DNA from: M3007 sp964484205
GTDB taxonomy: Bacteria; Bacteroidota; Bacteroidia; Chitinophagales; Saprospiraceae
DNA: 64,000 nucleotides
Assembly (NCBI GenBank): GCA_964484205.1
Contig: CAZAEZ010000022.1
Location: 35,784-99,783, forward strand
Direction: 5' to 3'
The notes beneath the pieces are model-generated. The model had not been told where the DNA came from and did no database searches. It was given only the letters and a program-made list of their open reading frames with translations. This document shows, in pieces, positions 19,661 to 29,081 of the stretch; the stretch's first letter is position 1, and every line of letters starts with the position of its first letter. The position numbers and the translations under genes are program-made.

Positions 19661-19687
19661 GCTGTCCACTCCAGAGACATTTTTACC

Positions 19688-20524
19688 ATGAACAACATCC
19701 AGATCACGAAAGCCTCCGGCGAATCGGCCGATTTCGAACCGGCAAAGCTCGAACAATCCCTTCGCCGGGCCGGCGCCGGGCAACATCAGGCGGAAACGAT
19801 CACCAGAGCCATTGAAGCACAACTCCGCGAAGGCATGACCACGGGCGAGATTTACCGACTGGCCAAGCGTATGCTGCGCAAAGAAGCCCGCCATACCGCT
19901 GCGCGTTATTCACTGAAACGGGCGCTGCTTGACTTTGGGCCTTCCGGATTCCCGTTCGAACAATACATCGCCCGACTCCTCAAAGCCGACGGCTATTCGG
20001 TAGAAAATGGCCTGCTCCGCCAGGGCCATTGCATCATGCACGAAATTGATGTGCTGGCCCAAATGGACGGCCGTGTGCTGGTGGGCGAATGCAAATTTCA
20101 CAACCGGCAAAACCTGGTTTGCGATGTGAAAGTGCCGCTGTATATCCATTCCCGGTTTCGCGATTTGAAAGCCGGTTTTTTGAGCGCCCCGACGTGGAGC
20201 AACCACAACATCGAATCCTGGATTTTCACCAATACCCGTTTCACCGACGATGCAAGCCAATACGGCCAGTGTGCCGGCATGCACCTGGTCAGTTGGAATT
20301 GGCCGCCCAACGGTAGTTTACGCGATTGGGTAGACCGATCCGGGCTGCATCCGGTTACCTGCCTGACCACATTAACCCGGCGCGAAAAAGATCTGTTGCT
20401 TGAAAAAAAAGTCGTGCTGGTGCGCGAATTGCCGGCAAACCGGCAACTGTTAAAAACCATGCGGGTCGCTGCCGGACGGATACCGCGCATTCTTGACGAA
20501 GCGGAACAACTTTGCGCTTTTTAA
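19688..20524 (+). CDS. ATP-cone domain fused to Mrr-like PD-(D/E)xK nuclease
   Basis: A 278-residue cytosolic protein with two modules. Residues 1-90 are an ATP-cone: ITKASGESADFEPAKLEQSL, followed by a helical region up to YSLKRALLDFGPSG. This nucleotide-sensing domain is best known from ribonucleotide reductases and NrdR. Residues about 95-200 look like a restriction-endonuclease-like core: FPFEQYIARLLKADGYSV, HEIDVLAQMDGRVLVGECKF with the Asp and Glu-x-Lys catalytic pattern. The C-terminal part (LTRREKDLLLEKKVVLVREL) resembles a helical extension. An ATP/dATP-gated nuclease is an attractive inference, not shown. It follows the L,D-transpeptidase gene by 27 nt and converges with the unknown gene 20543-21946. 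Confidence 0.8.
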   Translation: MNNIQITKASGESADFEPAKLEQSLRRAGAGQHQAETITRAIEAQLREGMTTGEIYRLAKRMLRKEARHTAARYSLKRALLDFGPSGFPFEQYIARLLKADGYSVENGLLRQGHCIMHEIDVLAQMDGRVLVGECKFHNRQNLVCDVKVPLYIHSRFRDLKAGFLSAPTWSNHNIESWIFTNTRFTDDASQYGQCAGMHLVSWNWPPNGSLRDWVDRSGLHPVTCLTTLTRREKDLLLEKKVVLVRELPANRQLLKTMRVAAGRIPRILDEAEQLCAF

Positions 20525-20542
20525 ATTTAACAATTTCTCCAA

Positions 20543-21946
20543 TCAGCCTTCTAGCCAACGCAACAGCCACTCCTTTTCGGTCAGCCCCTGTTCCGCATCA
20601 ATTTGGTTGCGCAGTTCGGCCACCACTTTTTGATCGGCCAGGTTAAGCCGCATCAATGCCCGGGCATAGCGCACGATATTCAAATAATTGTTGCGGTGAT
20701 AACCCACTGCCTGTTGGCGGCGGATGTAGGTTTGCATACTGTCGAGGTGGCTTTCCAGCAGGTCGAATTCGCGGGTTTCATAGTAAATTTTCAGTTGCAG
20801 GGTCTTGGCATTCAGGCTGTTGATAAAATCTTTGTAATCGGCGCGTTGCAGGTGCAGCAGGGCGGTCCGGTAGTCCTTTCGGGTGTAGGCTACGCGGGCC
20901 ATGTTGAGGCTGAAGGCTGCTTCCCGGTAGCGGCGCTCCAACGCGGATTTGTATTTCTGAATAAAAATTTCGGCCCAGGCAATTTCCTGCAAACGGATGG
21001 CCACGCCTACGATATTGTGGTAGGCAAAGCGGGAGAACACGCCGTTTTCCAGCAGCAGGTCGCGGTCGAGCGCTTCCCGGTACAGGTCGAAGGTGGCGCG
21101 GTACCAGATCAGGTCGGCCGATTCGTTGCTTTTTTTTACACCAAAGTTGATCGCCAGCAAATACAGGGCCCGCAACTCGTCGGGCGGGAATGCGTCGGCA
21201 TGTTGGCTTAGCATGTTGCGAAAACGAAAAAAATGGTACTCGGCGCCGGAATCGGTCAAAAACTGGCAACCGTGGTAGTACAGCGCGATAGCCGGCAGAT
21301 CGAGCAAACCTTCGGTTTCCACATGCTGAAAAATGGCGTCGAGCAGGCCGAAGCGATACTCCGTTTGCACCACGGCCTGGTGCGAGCGGGCAAAACACAC
21401 ATGCCGCAATTTTCGGGCGATGTAGGTTGTGTCGAGCAGGTCGGAAATTTCCTGAAGATTGAATGCGTCGTAGCGCCGTGCTGCGGAAGCCGACTGGAAG
21501 GCTTCCAGTTCGATGCGGTGCAGATCGTCAAAATATTCGGCATGCCGCCAGGGCTGCTGTTCGCGGCTTTCGCGGGCTTTGCGCAGGGCCGTTTGGCTGT
21601 GTTTGGACAAGCCGCGCTTGCGGTAGGCGCCGGCCAGGCGGATGCTGTTGCGCTCCGGATCGTTGAATTTTTCGCGGTACATCCAGTAGTGTTCCAGCAG
21701 TTTGAGCAGGTCGCTGTTGGCCAGGCGCAGTTTCTGGTTGTCGTAGGGCGCACCGGGGTATGCCGCTTCAAATGCGGCGGTTTCCGTTGGGCCGTCGCCG
21801 GTTTCGCAGCAGCTGCGCAGGTAAGTAAAAAGCCCTTCGAGTTGTATTTTCTGATTGAAAAACGGCGAGCGCACAAATTTGTCGAACGCGCGCAGTTCGG
21901 ATTTGGTGAGGGCGGCAAAGGCTTCCCAAAGGCGTGTTTTTTCCAT
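20543..21946 (-). CDS. Hypothetical protein, paralogue of the gene at 24324-25727
   Basis: A 467-residue helical protein. The start is MEKTRLWEAFAALTKSELRAF; a longer frame to 22051 would add CHSERSEEPEFF-type residues that are simply translated palindromic repeat, so it was rejected. It shares with the gene at 24324 the opening (M-E-x-TRLWE), SPFFxxK/R, the RLAGAYRKRGLxKH segment, EYRFGLLDA, the long LQLKIYxExxEFDxLxxHL region and the ending LTEKEWLLxxxG. The repeated short helices suggest a TPR-like or solenoid fold, but I do not recognise a named family. No signal peptide or membrane span is visible. It converges with the ATP-cone nuclease gene. Confidence 0.8.
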   Translation of the reverse strand: MEKTRLWEAFAALTKSELRAFDKFVRSPFFNQKIQLEGLFTYLRSCCETGDGPTETAAFEAAYPGAPYDNQKLRLANSDLLKLLEHYWMYREKFNDPERNSIRLAGAYRKRGLSKHSQTALRKARESREQQPWRHAEYFDDLHRIELEAFQSASAARRYDAFNLQEISDLLDTTYIARKLRHVCFARSHQAVVQTEYRFGLLDAIFQHVETEGLLDLPAIALYYHGCQFLTDSGAEYHFFRFRNMLSQHADAFPPDELRALYLLAINFGVKKSNESADLIWYRATFDLYREALDRDLLLENGVFSRFAYHNIVGVAIRLQEIAWAEIFIQKYKSALERRYREAAFSLNMARVAYTRKDYRTALLHLQRADYKDFINSLNAKTLQLKIYYETREFDLLESHLDSMQTYIRRQQAVGYHRNNYLNIVRYARALMRLNLADQKVVAELRNQIDAEQGLTEKEWLLRWLEG

Positions 21947-21997
21947 GGTTTTGGTGGTTAAGTAATGTTTAAAAAATACCGTTACGATTTGAAAAAA

Positions 21998-22178
21998 TTC
22001 AGGTTCCTCGCTACGCTCGGAATGACATCCAATTGATGCAAACAAATTCAATCAGTTTTCTCGCTACGCTCGAAATCGCCCCTGCACCCTGCCGCAATTT
22101 CGAGCGTAGCGAGAAATCTGGTATAAAAACGTGCCCTTTCAGCAACTTGTCATTCCGAGCGTAGCGAGGAACCTGAAG
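21998..22178. repeat. REP-like palindromic cassette with CGAGCGTAGCGAG units
   Basis: Four CGAGCGTAGCGAG-type units lie here: two in inverted orientation (22006-22020 and 22060-22072) and two direct (22101-22113 and 22156-22168). The outer pair forms a perfect 30-bp inverted repeat (21998-22027 with 22149-22178) that encloses the inner pair. This sequence class is widespread as extragenic palindromes. The cassette separates the start of the unknown gene 20543-21946 from the end of the LOG gene. Nothing else is seen in 21947-22278. Confidence 0.85.
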
Positions 22179-22278
22179 ATGTTGAAAATGGCTCTAAATC
22201 GTGATCTTAATTCTCCTGAGCATTAGAAAAAGTTGGTCCAAAATTCCATTTCCGGCCTACACCCCTCAGGCAGGCATG

Positions 22279-22845
22279 TCACAACCATTTTTCAATGGCC
22301 TGGTACTCATACGTTTCCATCTTGTCCAACAGCGCCGGCACGTTGTCGGCATCGAGACAGATGCTGCGATTCTTAGGTTTCAAAAAACCAAAAGCCACCA
22401 TCTGGTCGAGCATATTCAACATGGGATCGTAATACCCGCGCACATTGAGCAGGCCGATCGGCTTGCGGTATTGATGCAATTGCGCCAGGGTGAGCGCCTC
22501 GAAGTGCTCGTCCATGGAGCCAAAACCGCCGGGCAGTGTAATCACGCCGTCGGTGCCTTTGATGAGCAGCGTCCGGCGTTCGGCCATGGATTCCACGACG
22601 ATCATATCGGTGACGCCGATGTGGCCGAGTTCGAGTTCGGACAGCTGGTCGGTGATAACCCCGGTGATCGGCCCGCCCCGCGCCAGCACGGCATCGGCCA
22701 GTATGCCCATGAGCCCGACGCTGCCGCCGCCGAACAGGACGCGAATGTTGCGGGTGGCCAGGGTGGCGCCCAGTTGCGCGGCCGCTTCAGCAAACCAAGG
22801 CTGGTTGCCGGGGTTGGCGCCACAAAATACTGCTACAGATTTCAC
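22279..22845 (-). CDS. LOG family protein (Rossmann-fold nucleotide phosphoribohydrolase-like)
   Basis: A 188-residue protein with the opening VKSVAVFCGANPGNQPWF and VLFGGGSVGLMGILADAVL, the typical Rossmann start of the LOG (lonely guy, TIGR00730) family. PGGFGSMDEHFEALT corresponds to the family motif PGGxGTxxE, here with Ser in place of Thr. Family enzymes release the base from cytokinin or AMP-like nucleoside monophosphates; bacterial members are often of unknown physiological role. The GTG start at 22845 places the protein at the usual N terminus; an ATG 13 codons upstream is also in frame. It is followed by the REP-like cassette. Confidence 0.88.
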   Translation of the reverse strand: MKSVAVFCGANPGNQPWFAEAAAQLGATLATRNIRVLFGGGSVGLMGILADAVLARGGPITGVITDQLSELELGHIGVTDMIVVESMAERRTLLIKGTDGVITLPGGFGSMDEHFEALTLAQLHQYRKPIGLLNVRGYYDPMLNMLDQMVAFGFLKPKNRSICLDADNVPALLDKMETYEYQAIEKWL

Positions 22846-23040
22846 AATATGTATTGCCCACAACTTGTGGGATTTGCCCACCATTGGTTTGGAAAGGTGG
22901 AAGATGAACGATGCATTGGATCAATGAATAGGCGAAAAAACAGTATTTTCACGACGGTAATGCATTTTTAGGGAATTAATTAAGTGCTTGGCGCTAATTT
23001 TGCTGCTTCTTCCTTTTACCCATTTGATCCACCTGGCTGC

Positions 23041-24327
23041 ATGGCAATTCGACTTTACCAGTTTATTTTCCTTTTCCTTTTGTTGGCTGTTGGTTGCCAA
23101 AAAAACGACGGACCGGACGACCCGGAAACAGCGGTTTTTACCATCAATGTGGACAATGAAGTGCACATTCTTCAGGCCCGGTATGCGGTTTTCCTTTCGG
23201 ATAAAAATGGCCAGACCCGCGCATTCCGATGGATTCCGGGAAGCGATACGGCCCGCGTGACGGTGCCCGGTTCGGAGCCGACCGACCGCTTTGACTGTAC
23301 GGTGGTCAAAATTGAACCGTTTGAAGCGCCCGGAACCGGTGTGCGCGACACCACGGTAAGCCTCACAACCTATACCAACCTCTACAACGGCGCCAACATT
23401 CACCTGCACGACGCCAATTTTCTGCAAAACACCGACCTGTTCCTGAAGTTTACCGGAATCAGTTCAGTCGACTCGATCGTGGTGCCCCAGGGGCTTACGT
23501 TTGCCTTCCCGCAGTCCGGCAACAATTTTGAAGGCCATTACCGGGTGCTGCATACCGGCCGCATCTGGTTTCGGGTGCGCGTGAACGGCGAGAGCAACTG
23601 GCGTTATGCGCTGTTTGAAAATGTCAACGACGCCAATTTTTCGGCAACGCTCGACCTGGCCGATTTGCCGGAACTGCCTGCCGGCCCCGCCACGCTCGCG
23701 TTGCCATTGCTGACCGACTGGAATTTTGAACTGGACCGCGTGCTTGATTTGCAGAAAAAAGAATTTTTAGCCCTCGGCGGTAATCTGCGCATCCCTGGCG
23801 GCCCCATTCCGGTTTTTGGCCAAATAAACGTGTACGAACCACCGGGGCTTTCCCAGAACAACGGGTACCGGCTCCGCATTTCGGGTTTTGATACCAACCC
23901 CGGCGGCTACGGCTATGTGTGCGACAAGTTTTTCCAAAACCTGCCTGCCGGGCTGCAAAGCCCCAATTTTGACATCCTCTCGGCATCGGTGGCCGATGGG
24001 CGCTGGGTGTCGATCCAGTGCAGTGGCTTCATCGACCTGCTGTCGTTTACCCGCCGGTATACGGGCGCGGTGGAAATTAGTTGGGAGGCACTCGTTGCAT
24101 CAAGCAACTCCGGCGCCGTCAATTACCGGCTTCCGAATGTGCCGGCCGAGTTGGGCGACCTGTACCCGGTATTGAAAAACTATGCCTTCGACCCGGGCGT
24201 GGAAGTGCGCGCCGAGGGCTACGACAAACTCAACGCCTACCCGGAGGTTATCGCCCGGATGATGCTCAAAGACAACCCGTTGTGGCAGATGGACGCGGGC
24301 TATTTTGGCAAGATCCGGAAGTTTTAA
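23041..24327 (+). CDS. Putative lipoprotein, function unknown
   Basis: A 428-residue protein. The start chosen, MAIRLYQFIFLFLLLAVGCQKND, is a lipoprotein signal with lipobox AVGC; the frame stays open 19 codons upstream. The rest is rich in beta-prone segments (VFTINVDNEVHILQARYAVF, LYNGANIHLHDANF, VEISWEALVASSNSG). I do not recognise a domain; a carbohydrate-binding or beta-sandwich role is only a guess. Its stop codon overlaps the end of the convergent gene 24324-25727. The 195 bp before its start contain no other gene. Confidence 0.75.
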   Translation: MAIRLYQFIFLFLLLAVGCQKNDGPDDPETAVFTINVDNEVHILQARYAVFLSDKNGQTRAFRWIPGSDTARVTVPGSEPTDRFDCTVVKIEPFEAPGTGVRDTTVSLTTYTNLYNGANIHLHDANFLQNTDLFLKFTGISSVDSIVVPQGLTFAFPQSGNNFEGHYRVLHTGRIWFRVRVNGESNWRYALFENVNDANFSATLDLADLPELPAGPATLALPLLTDWNFELDRVLDLQKKEFLALGGNLRIPGGPIPVFGQINVYEPPGLSQNNGYRLRISGFDTNPGGYGYVCDKFFQNLPAGLQSPNFDILSASVADGRWVSIQCSGFIDLLSFTRRYTGAVEISWEALVASSNSGAVNYRLPNVPAELGDLYPVLKNYAFDPGVEVRAEGYDKLNAYPEVIARMMLKDNPLWQMDAGYFGKIRKF

Positions 24328-25727
24328 CCGACCATTTCCAGCAACCATTCTTTTTCTGTCAGCACCGATTCGGTTTCGATTTGCCGGCGCAGGGCTTGCC
24401 GTGCCGTGCGGCTGCCGGGGTTTAGTTGCATCAGTCGCCGGGCGTAGCGCACGATGTTTTTGTAATTGGTTTTGTGGTACCCGATCACCTCCTGGCGCCG
24501 GATGAAGGTTTGCATACTTTGCAAATGCGCGTCGAGCGCGTCGAACTCGCCGCTTTCAAAATAGATTTTCAGTTGCAATGTTTTGGCGATCAGGTTGTTG
24601 ATCAGGTCTTTGTAATCGGCTTGCTGCAAGTGCAGGAGCGCCGGTTTGAGCTGCCGGCGGCTGTAGGCTATCCGGGCCAGGTTGAGGTGGAAGGTGGCAT
24701 CGCGGTGTTTTTTTTCTAAAAAAACAGCTTGCTCGTGGATAAACGTTTCGGCCCATTCGACATCGCCTGTTTTTAGGGCAATTGCCACGATGTTGTTGAA
24801 GGCAAAATGCGAAAGTTGGCCGTTTTCGAGCAGGAGTCCGGCTTTGAGGGCCGACTGATACAGGTCCAGGGCTTCCCGGAAATAATCCTGGTTCAGCTGG
24901 TTGATTTTCCGGATGCAAAAATTGAGCGCCAGCAAGTGCAGGTTTCGCTGCTCTTCGACCGGGAGTTGGTCCACGCGGGCGAGCAATTGGCGCTTGAACT
25001 GAACAAAATACGCTTCGCCTTCCGGCTCCGTCAGGAACAAATAGCAGAAATAGTACAGGCCGATAGCGGGAATTTGTTTCAAGGTTTCGGATTGCTCCAC
25101 GTGTTCCAAAACGGCATCCAGCAGCCCGAAGCGGTATTCGGTGTTGTACACCGTTTGGTGGCTGAGCGCAAAACAGGCTTGCCGCAATTTCCGGGCAATG
25201 AAGGCGGTGTCCGTTTGGTCGGAAAGTTCCTGGAGGTTGAGGGCCTCGGTGCGGCGACCGGCGCTCAGTTGGTGGTACAGTTCGTATTCGATGGATGCCT
25301 GGGCATCAAAATACTCGGCATGGCGAAAGGGCTGGCGGGCCCAGGTGCTGCGCGCCGCACGCAGACTTTGCCGGAAGTGTTTTTCGAGGCCGCGCTTGCG
25401 GTAAGCGCCGGCAAGGCGGATCGGAAAAGCGCCGCTGTCGGCAAAATGTTCCCGGTACACCAGAAAATGCTCTAATTGGGCCTGCAAGTCACTCATCGTT
25501 TGCCGCAGCGCCTGTGCCTGGTAGGTTTTTTTTTTGCCGAAAACAACGTTCCAGGCATCCTGTTGATCGGGTGTACGGCCCGACGCCCAACAGTCCTGAA
25601 CATAGCCAAACAAGGCGGGCGGCTGTGGCCGGCGGCAAAAAAAAGGCGATTGCAGCCATTGCCCGAAGTGTTTTTTTTCCAGGGGGCTCAGGGTGCTCAG
25701 ACTTTCCCACAAGCGGGTATTCTCCAT
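24324..25727 (-). CDS. Hypothetical protein, paralogue of the gene at 20543-21946
   Basis: A 467-residue protein beginning MENTRLWESLSTLSPLEKKH, the same length and layout as its paralogue 2.4 kb away. Conserved blocks include RLAGAYRKRGLEKHFRQSLR, LQELSDQTDTAFIARKLRQA, YNTEYRFGLLDAVLEHVEQS, LQLKIYFESGEFDALDAHLQ and the end VLTEKEWLLEMVG. The pattern of paired helices and the strongly conserved Arg/Tyr/Leu positions suggest a solenoid that binds protein or nucleic acid, but this is inference. There is no signal peptide. The AT-rich 25728-26000 upstream carries no gene; a divergent surface-protein gene begins at 26001. Confidence 0.8.
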   Translation of the reverse strand: MENTRLWESLSTLSPLEKKHFGQWLQSPFFCRRPQPPALFGYVQDCWASGRTPDQQDAWNVVFGKKKTYQAQALRQTMSDLQAQLEHFLVYREHFADSGAFPIRLAGAYRKRGLEKHFRQSLRAARSTWARQPFRHAEYFDAQASIEYELYHQLSAGRRTEALNLQELSDQTDTAFIARKLRQACFALSHQTVYNTEYRFGLLDAVLEHVEQSETLKQIPAIGLYYFCYLFLTEPEGEAYFVQFKRQLLARVDQLPVEEQRNLHLLALNFCIRKINQLNQDYFREALDLYQSALKAGLLLENGQLSHFAFNNIVAIALKTGDVEWAETFIHEQAVFLEKKHRDATFHLNLARIAYSRRQLKPALLHLQQADYKDLINNLIAKTLQLKIYFESGEFDALDAHLQSMQTFIRRQEVIGYHKTNYKNIVRYARRLMQLNPGSRTARQALRRQIETESVLTEKEWLLEMVG

Positions 25728-26000
25728 GGGCATCCCGCGATTTTCGTCTTGATTTTTCAAAATTGCATTTCAAGTTTGCTATTTATTTTAACTTTTACAA
25801 AGTTCTTTAAATCAAAGTTTTATTCAAGTGTTTTTTTAAAAAAAAATCAATTAATGGCAAAAATTGTATTTTTTTATCCGGTATGAATACCAAACTTTTG
25901 TACCATCGAAATCGTATTCACCTTTGTAACCGTCGACGAAACTATGTTGCGATTTAACCTTCAACTTTTCACGCACTCCCAAACACGATATCCAATGCAC

Positions 26001-28496
26001 ATGAAAAAAATCTGCTTTTTACTGCTGGCTTCCTGGGTTTTGCTGGCGCAAAACGCCCGGGCCCAATGCAACGGCAACCCGCCGATTGTGGAAATTGACC
26101 CACCGGCCCAGATCACCTGCCAAAACCCCACGGTCCAACTCAATGCAACCGTCACGCCGCCCGGCGGCGATTATTCCTATGACTGGTCGGGCAATGTTTC
26201 CAACCCGACTATTTTGAACCCGATTGCCAATGGCCCGGGTGTTTATGCGCTTTTTGTTTTTGACTCTGCCACGGGTTGTTGGGGAGGCGATACGGTGATT
26301 GTTACGCAGGACGGATCGTTTCCACAGGTAAGCATCCAGGTGGAGCCACAGGGTTGCAATAATCCCACCAACCTGGTCGTCCAGGTTGCCGGGGGCACCG
26401 GCCCGTACGAATACAACTGGTCTACCCTCGAGACTACGCAAACAATCCAAGCCATGCCATCGCCGTTCGGTCCGGTAACTTACTGTGTCACAGTAACCGA
26501 TCTTGCGTCGGGATGTACCAGTGATGAATGCGTAGTGGTGACGGACTTCGGGCCAATGTCGGCGGAGATCATCTATTTCGACAGTCCGTTTTGCGATGAC
26601 TCGATCGGAATGTGGGTGAATGTGCTTGGTGGTTCGCCGCCATTTACCTACGCCTGGAATACTGGAAACACGTCACTTTTTATTGATAATCCCGCTGCAG
26701 GCACTTATGTGGTTACCGTAACAGGTTTCAATGCTTGTTCCGCTGTGGCGACTTACGTCGTGGAAGATGATCCCGACGAATGTGCCGAAATTCAGGGCTA
26801 TGTTTGGGCCGACTGGAATACCAATTGCACCGTGGAGGCGTCGGACGACGGCATGGCCAATATTACCATCGTGATTACCGATGCCGCCGGAGATAATTTT
26901 TATGCCTTTACCGATGCCACCGGATTTTACAGCACGGAAATGGAACCGGGCACTTATGATGTCACCGTGCTTCCGCCCAATAACCTGTGGGCGCCATGCC
27001 AGGCTACCTATTCGGTTTCGCTGGCGCCAGCCCAGATTCTCGATCAGGATTTCCTGCTCCAGCCGGAAGCCATTTGCCCGGCAATGACTGTCGACATCAG
27101 TACAAATTTTCTGCGCCGTTGTTTTGCCAGCACCTACTACGTGAACTACTGCAACCAGGGAACTATTGCGGCAACCGGTGCATATGTTGAAATACAGTTT
27201 GACCCCTTCCTGTCCGTTACAAATTCCAGCATCCCCGGAACGGATTTGGGGAATAACCTCTATCGCTTTGACCTGGGCGACGTGCCGACCAACACCTGTG
27301 GAAACTTCTGGGTGAAAGTACAGGTCAGTTGTGATGCAACCCTGGGGCAAACGCATTGCACCGAGACCGTTGTTTACCCCACAGGAAACTGCGAACCGGC
27401 CAACTCCCAGTGGTCCGGCGCCAGCCTGGAACTAACGGTGGAATGCAATGGCGATTCGCTGGATTTTGTTGTTGAAAATATCGGTTCGGGCGCGATGAGC
27501 GCTCCCCTGGAATATGTGATCATTGAAGATGCGGTTATGCTGATGCAAGCGCCGCCTCCGGCAATTTTGCTGGCGCCTACCGAAAAACACCATATCAAAG
27601 TGCCGGCCAACGGCGCCACCTGGCGCGTTGAGGTGGAACAGGAGGTATTCCACCCGGGCAACTCCCAACCCGCTGCCTGGGCGGAAGGCTGTACGGCTAC
27701 GGGGCAGTTCAGCACCGGCTTTGTCAACCAGTTTCCGTCCGGCGACAACGACCCCTGGGTCGATATCGACTGTATGGAGAACATCGGCTCCTACGACCCG
27801 AACGACAAACAGGGTTTCCCGACAGGGTATGCTTCCGAGCGCTACATCGAACAGGGCACCGACATCGAATACCTGATCCGTTTCCAAAACACCGGCACCG
27901 ACACGGCATTCACCGTGGTCATCCGCGACGAACTGTCGCCCTGGCTCGACCCGGGTTCCGTGCGGCCCGGCGCCAGCAGCCACCCGTACAAATTTGAATA
28001 TTACGGCGACCGCAATATTAAATTCACATTTGATAATATCCTCCTGCCCGACAGCACCACCAATCTGGAAGGCTCGCAGGGTTTCGTTTCGTTCCGCATT
28101 GCGCAAACTGCCGATGTGCCGCTGGAAACGGAAATCCTGAACAACGCCGGCATCTATTTTGACTTCAACGAGCCGGTGATCACCAATACCACCAAGCACC
28201 GTATCGGCACCCGTTTTGTCACGGTGAGCAGTTGGCAGCCGTTCCAAAACGGCCTCGACCTGCGGGTCATGCCCAACCCGGTGGCGCAGCAAGCCGTACT
28301 TGAGCTACGCGGGGTGACGGGACTTTCCGACTGGCAGATCGATCTTCGCGATGCTACCGGCAAGCCTGTGCGCAGTGCAACGGTTAGCGGAAGCCAATGG
28401 CAATTCGAGCGTGGTGATCTGCCCGCAGGGATTTACCTGATTCAGGTGCGCACGGGCAGTGCCGTTCTGGGCGCCGGAAAACTGTTGCTGAAATAA
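26001..28496 (+). CDS. T9SS-exported SprB-repeat/DUF7619-like surface protein
   Basis: An 831-residue secreted protein. MKKICFLLLASWVLLAQNAR is the signal peptide; an upstream start at 25944 is less likely. It has several SprB-like/PKD-like modules (VQVAGGTGPYEYNWSTLETT, VLGGSPPFTYAWNTGNTS), then a SdrD-like B domain (IQGYVWADWNTNCTVEASDD, then YAFTDATGFYSTEMEPGTYD). A block starting YDPNDKQGFPTGYASERYIE with IEYLIRFQNTGTDTAFTVVI follows, a conserved module found in T9SS proteins (DUF7619-like). The end is a type A sorting domain (MPNPVAQQAVLELRG to KLLLK). The gene at 52126 encodes a paralogue with the same domain order. A surface adhesin or structural role is likely. Confidence 0.9.
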   Translation: MKKICFLLLASWVLLAQNARAQCNGNPPIVEIDPPAQITCQNPTVQLNATVTPPGGDYSYDWSGNVSNPTILNPIANGPGVYALFVFDSATGCWGGDTVIVTQDGSFPQVSIQVEPQGCNNPTNLVVQVAGGTGPYEYNWSTLETTQTIQAMPSPFGPVTYCVTVTDLASGCTSDECVVVTDFGPMSAEIIYFDSPFCDDSIGMWVNVLGGSPPFTYAWNTGNTSLFIDNPAAGTYVVTVTGFNACSAVATYVVEDDPDECAEIQGYVWADWNTNCTVEASDDGMANITIVITDAAGDNFYAFTDATGFYSTEMEPGTYDVTVLPPNNLWAPCQATYSVSLAPAQILDQDFLLQPEAICPAMTVDISTNFLRRCFASTYYVNYCNQGTIAATGAYVEIQFDPFLSVTNSSIPGTDLGNNLYRFDLGDVPTNTCGNFWVKVQVSCDATLGQTHCTETVVYPTGNCEPANSQWSGASLELTVECNGDSLDFVVENIGSGAMSAPLEYVIIEDAVMLMQAPPPAILLAPTEKHHIKVPANGATWRVEVEQEVFHPGNSQPAAWAEGCTATGQFSTGFVNQFPSGDNDPWVDIDCMENIGSYDPNDKQGFPTGYASERYIEQGTDIEYLIRFQNTGTDTAFTVVIRDELSPWLDPGSVRPGASSHPYKFEYYGDRNIKFTFDNILLPDSTTNLEGSQGFVSFRIAQTADVPLETEILNNAGIYFDFNEPVITNTTKHRIGTRFVTVSSWQPFQNGLDLRVMPNPVAQQAVLELRGVTGLSDWQIDLRDATGKPVRSATVSGSQWQFERGDLPAGIYLIQVRTGSAVLGAGKLLLK

Positions 28497-28524
28497 GTTT
28501 TTTTGAATAGAGCATTAATGAAAA

Positions 28525-28556
28525 GGGGGCAGGCCGGTAAACACCGGCTTGCCCCC
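28525..28556. terminator. Bidirectional terminator hairpin
   Basis: The stem GGGGGCAGGCCGGT pairs with ACCGGCTTGCCCCC (one mismatch) around an AAAC loop. It lies between the convergent surface-protein gene (stop at 28496) and lipoprotein gene (stop at 28579). Confidence 0.7.
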
Positions 28557-28578
28557 TGCCATTAAATCCAACAGCGAA

Positions 28579-29010
28579 TTACTGTGTTTTTTTGACTTCC
28601 AGTTCAACGCGGTAGGCCGATTGCGGGATCACGACATTCGACTTAGGATCGGGTTTGACCTGAAGTGCTTTTACGGTGTAGTCGCCAAAAACTGCCGTAT
28701 CGGAATTGTCCGAGCCGGTTGGGTCGCCAAGGAGCAGCACGGCAGTTTGTGCGGAGCCCGATTCGGTAAACGTGATTTCAAATTCCACACGCCCGGCCCA
28801 CACACAAATGGCGTCTATCGGGCAGCGGCTGTCTTCCAGAACCCGGTTGAACTGGATTTTAACGTTGGGATTGCTTTCCAGTTCGGCCTGTTCCAGGTAT
28901 TCGAGGGAAAACGGGGTGTCGAGTTTGAAGTAGAGTTGCCCGTCTTTTTTAGAACAGGCAAGTACGGCCAAAAAGCCGAGTGCGATAAAACCAATGAGGT
29001 ACTTTTTCAT
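28579..29010 (-). CDS. Small lipoprotein with DSRCP...CVWAGR motif
   Basis: A 143-residue lipoprotein: MKKYLIGFIALGFLAVLACS is the signal with lipobox VLAC. The conserved core VLEDSRCPIDAICVWAGRVE has two cysteines, two positions (DSRCP and CVWAG) that recur in a widespread family of small secreted bacterial proteins of unknown function. It continues GDYTVKALQVKPDP and ends in VELEVKKTQ, beta-rich throughout. The next gene on the same strand, 29082-29525, encodes a paralogue with the same core, so this is a tandem duplication. Confidence 0.78.
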   Translation of the reverse strand: MKKYLIGFIALGFLAVLACSKKDGQLYFKLDTPFSLEYLEQAELESNPNVKIQFNRVLEDSRCPIDAICVWAGRVEFEITFTESGSAQTAVLLLGDPTGSDNSDTAVFGDYTVKALQVKPDPKSNVVIPQSAYRVELEVKKTQ

Positions 29011-29081
29011 AGCGTAAGATTGTCTTTGAATTCGTTGTCACAAATAAAGACAGAGAACTACCGCAACAAGGTTGGTTGTGG

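Noticed and set aside
21947..22051. N-terminal extension of the unknown gene to 22051
   Set aside because: The added residues (CHSERSEEPEFF type) are translated palindromic repeat; the paralogue starts at the equivalent of 21946.
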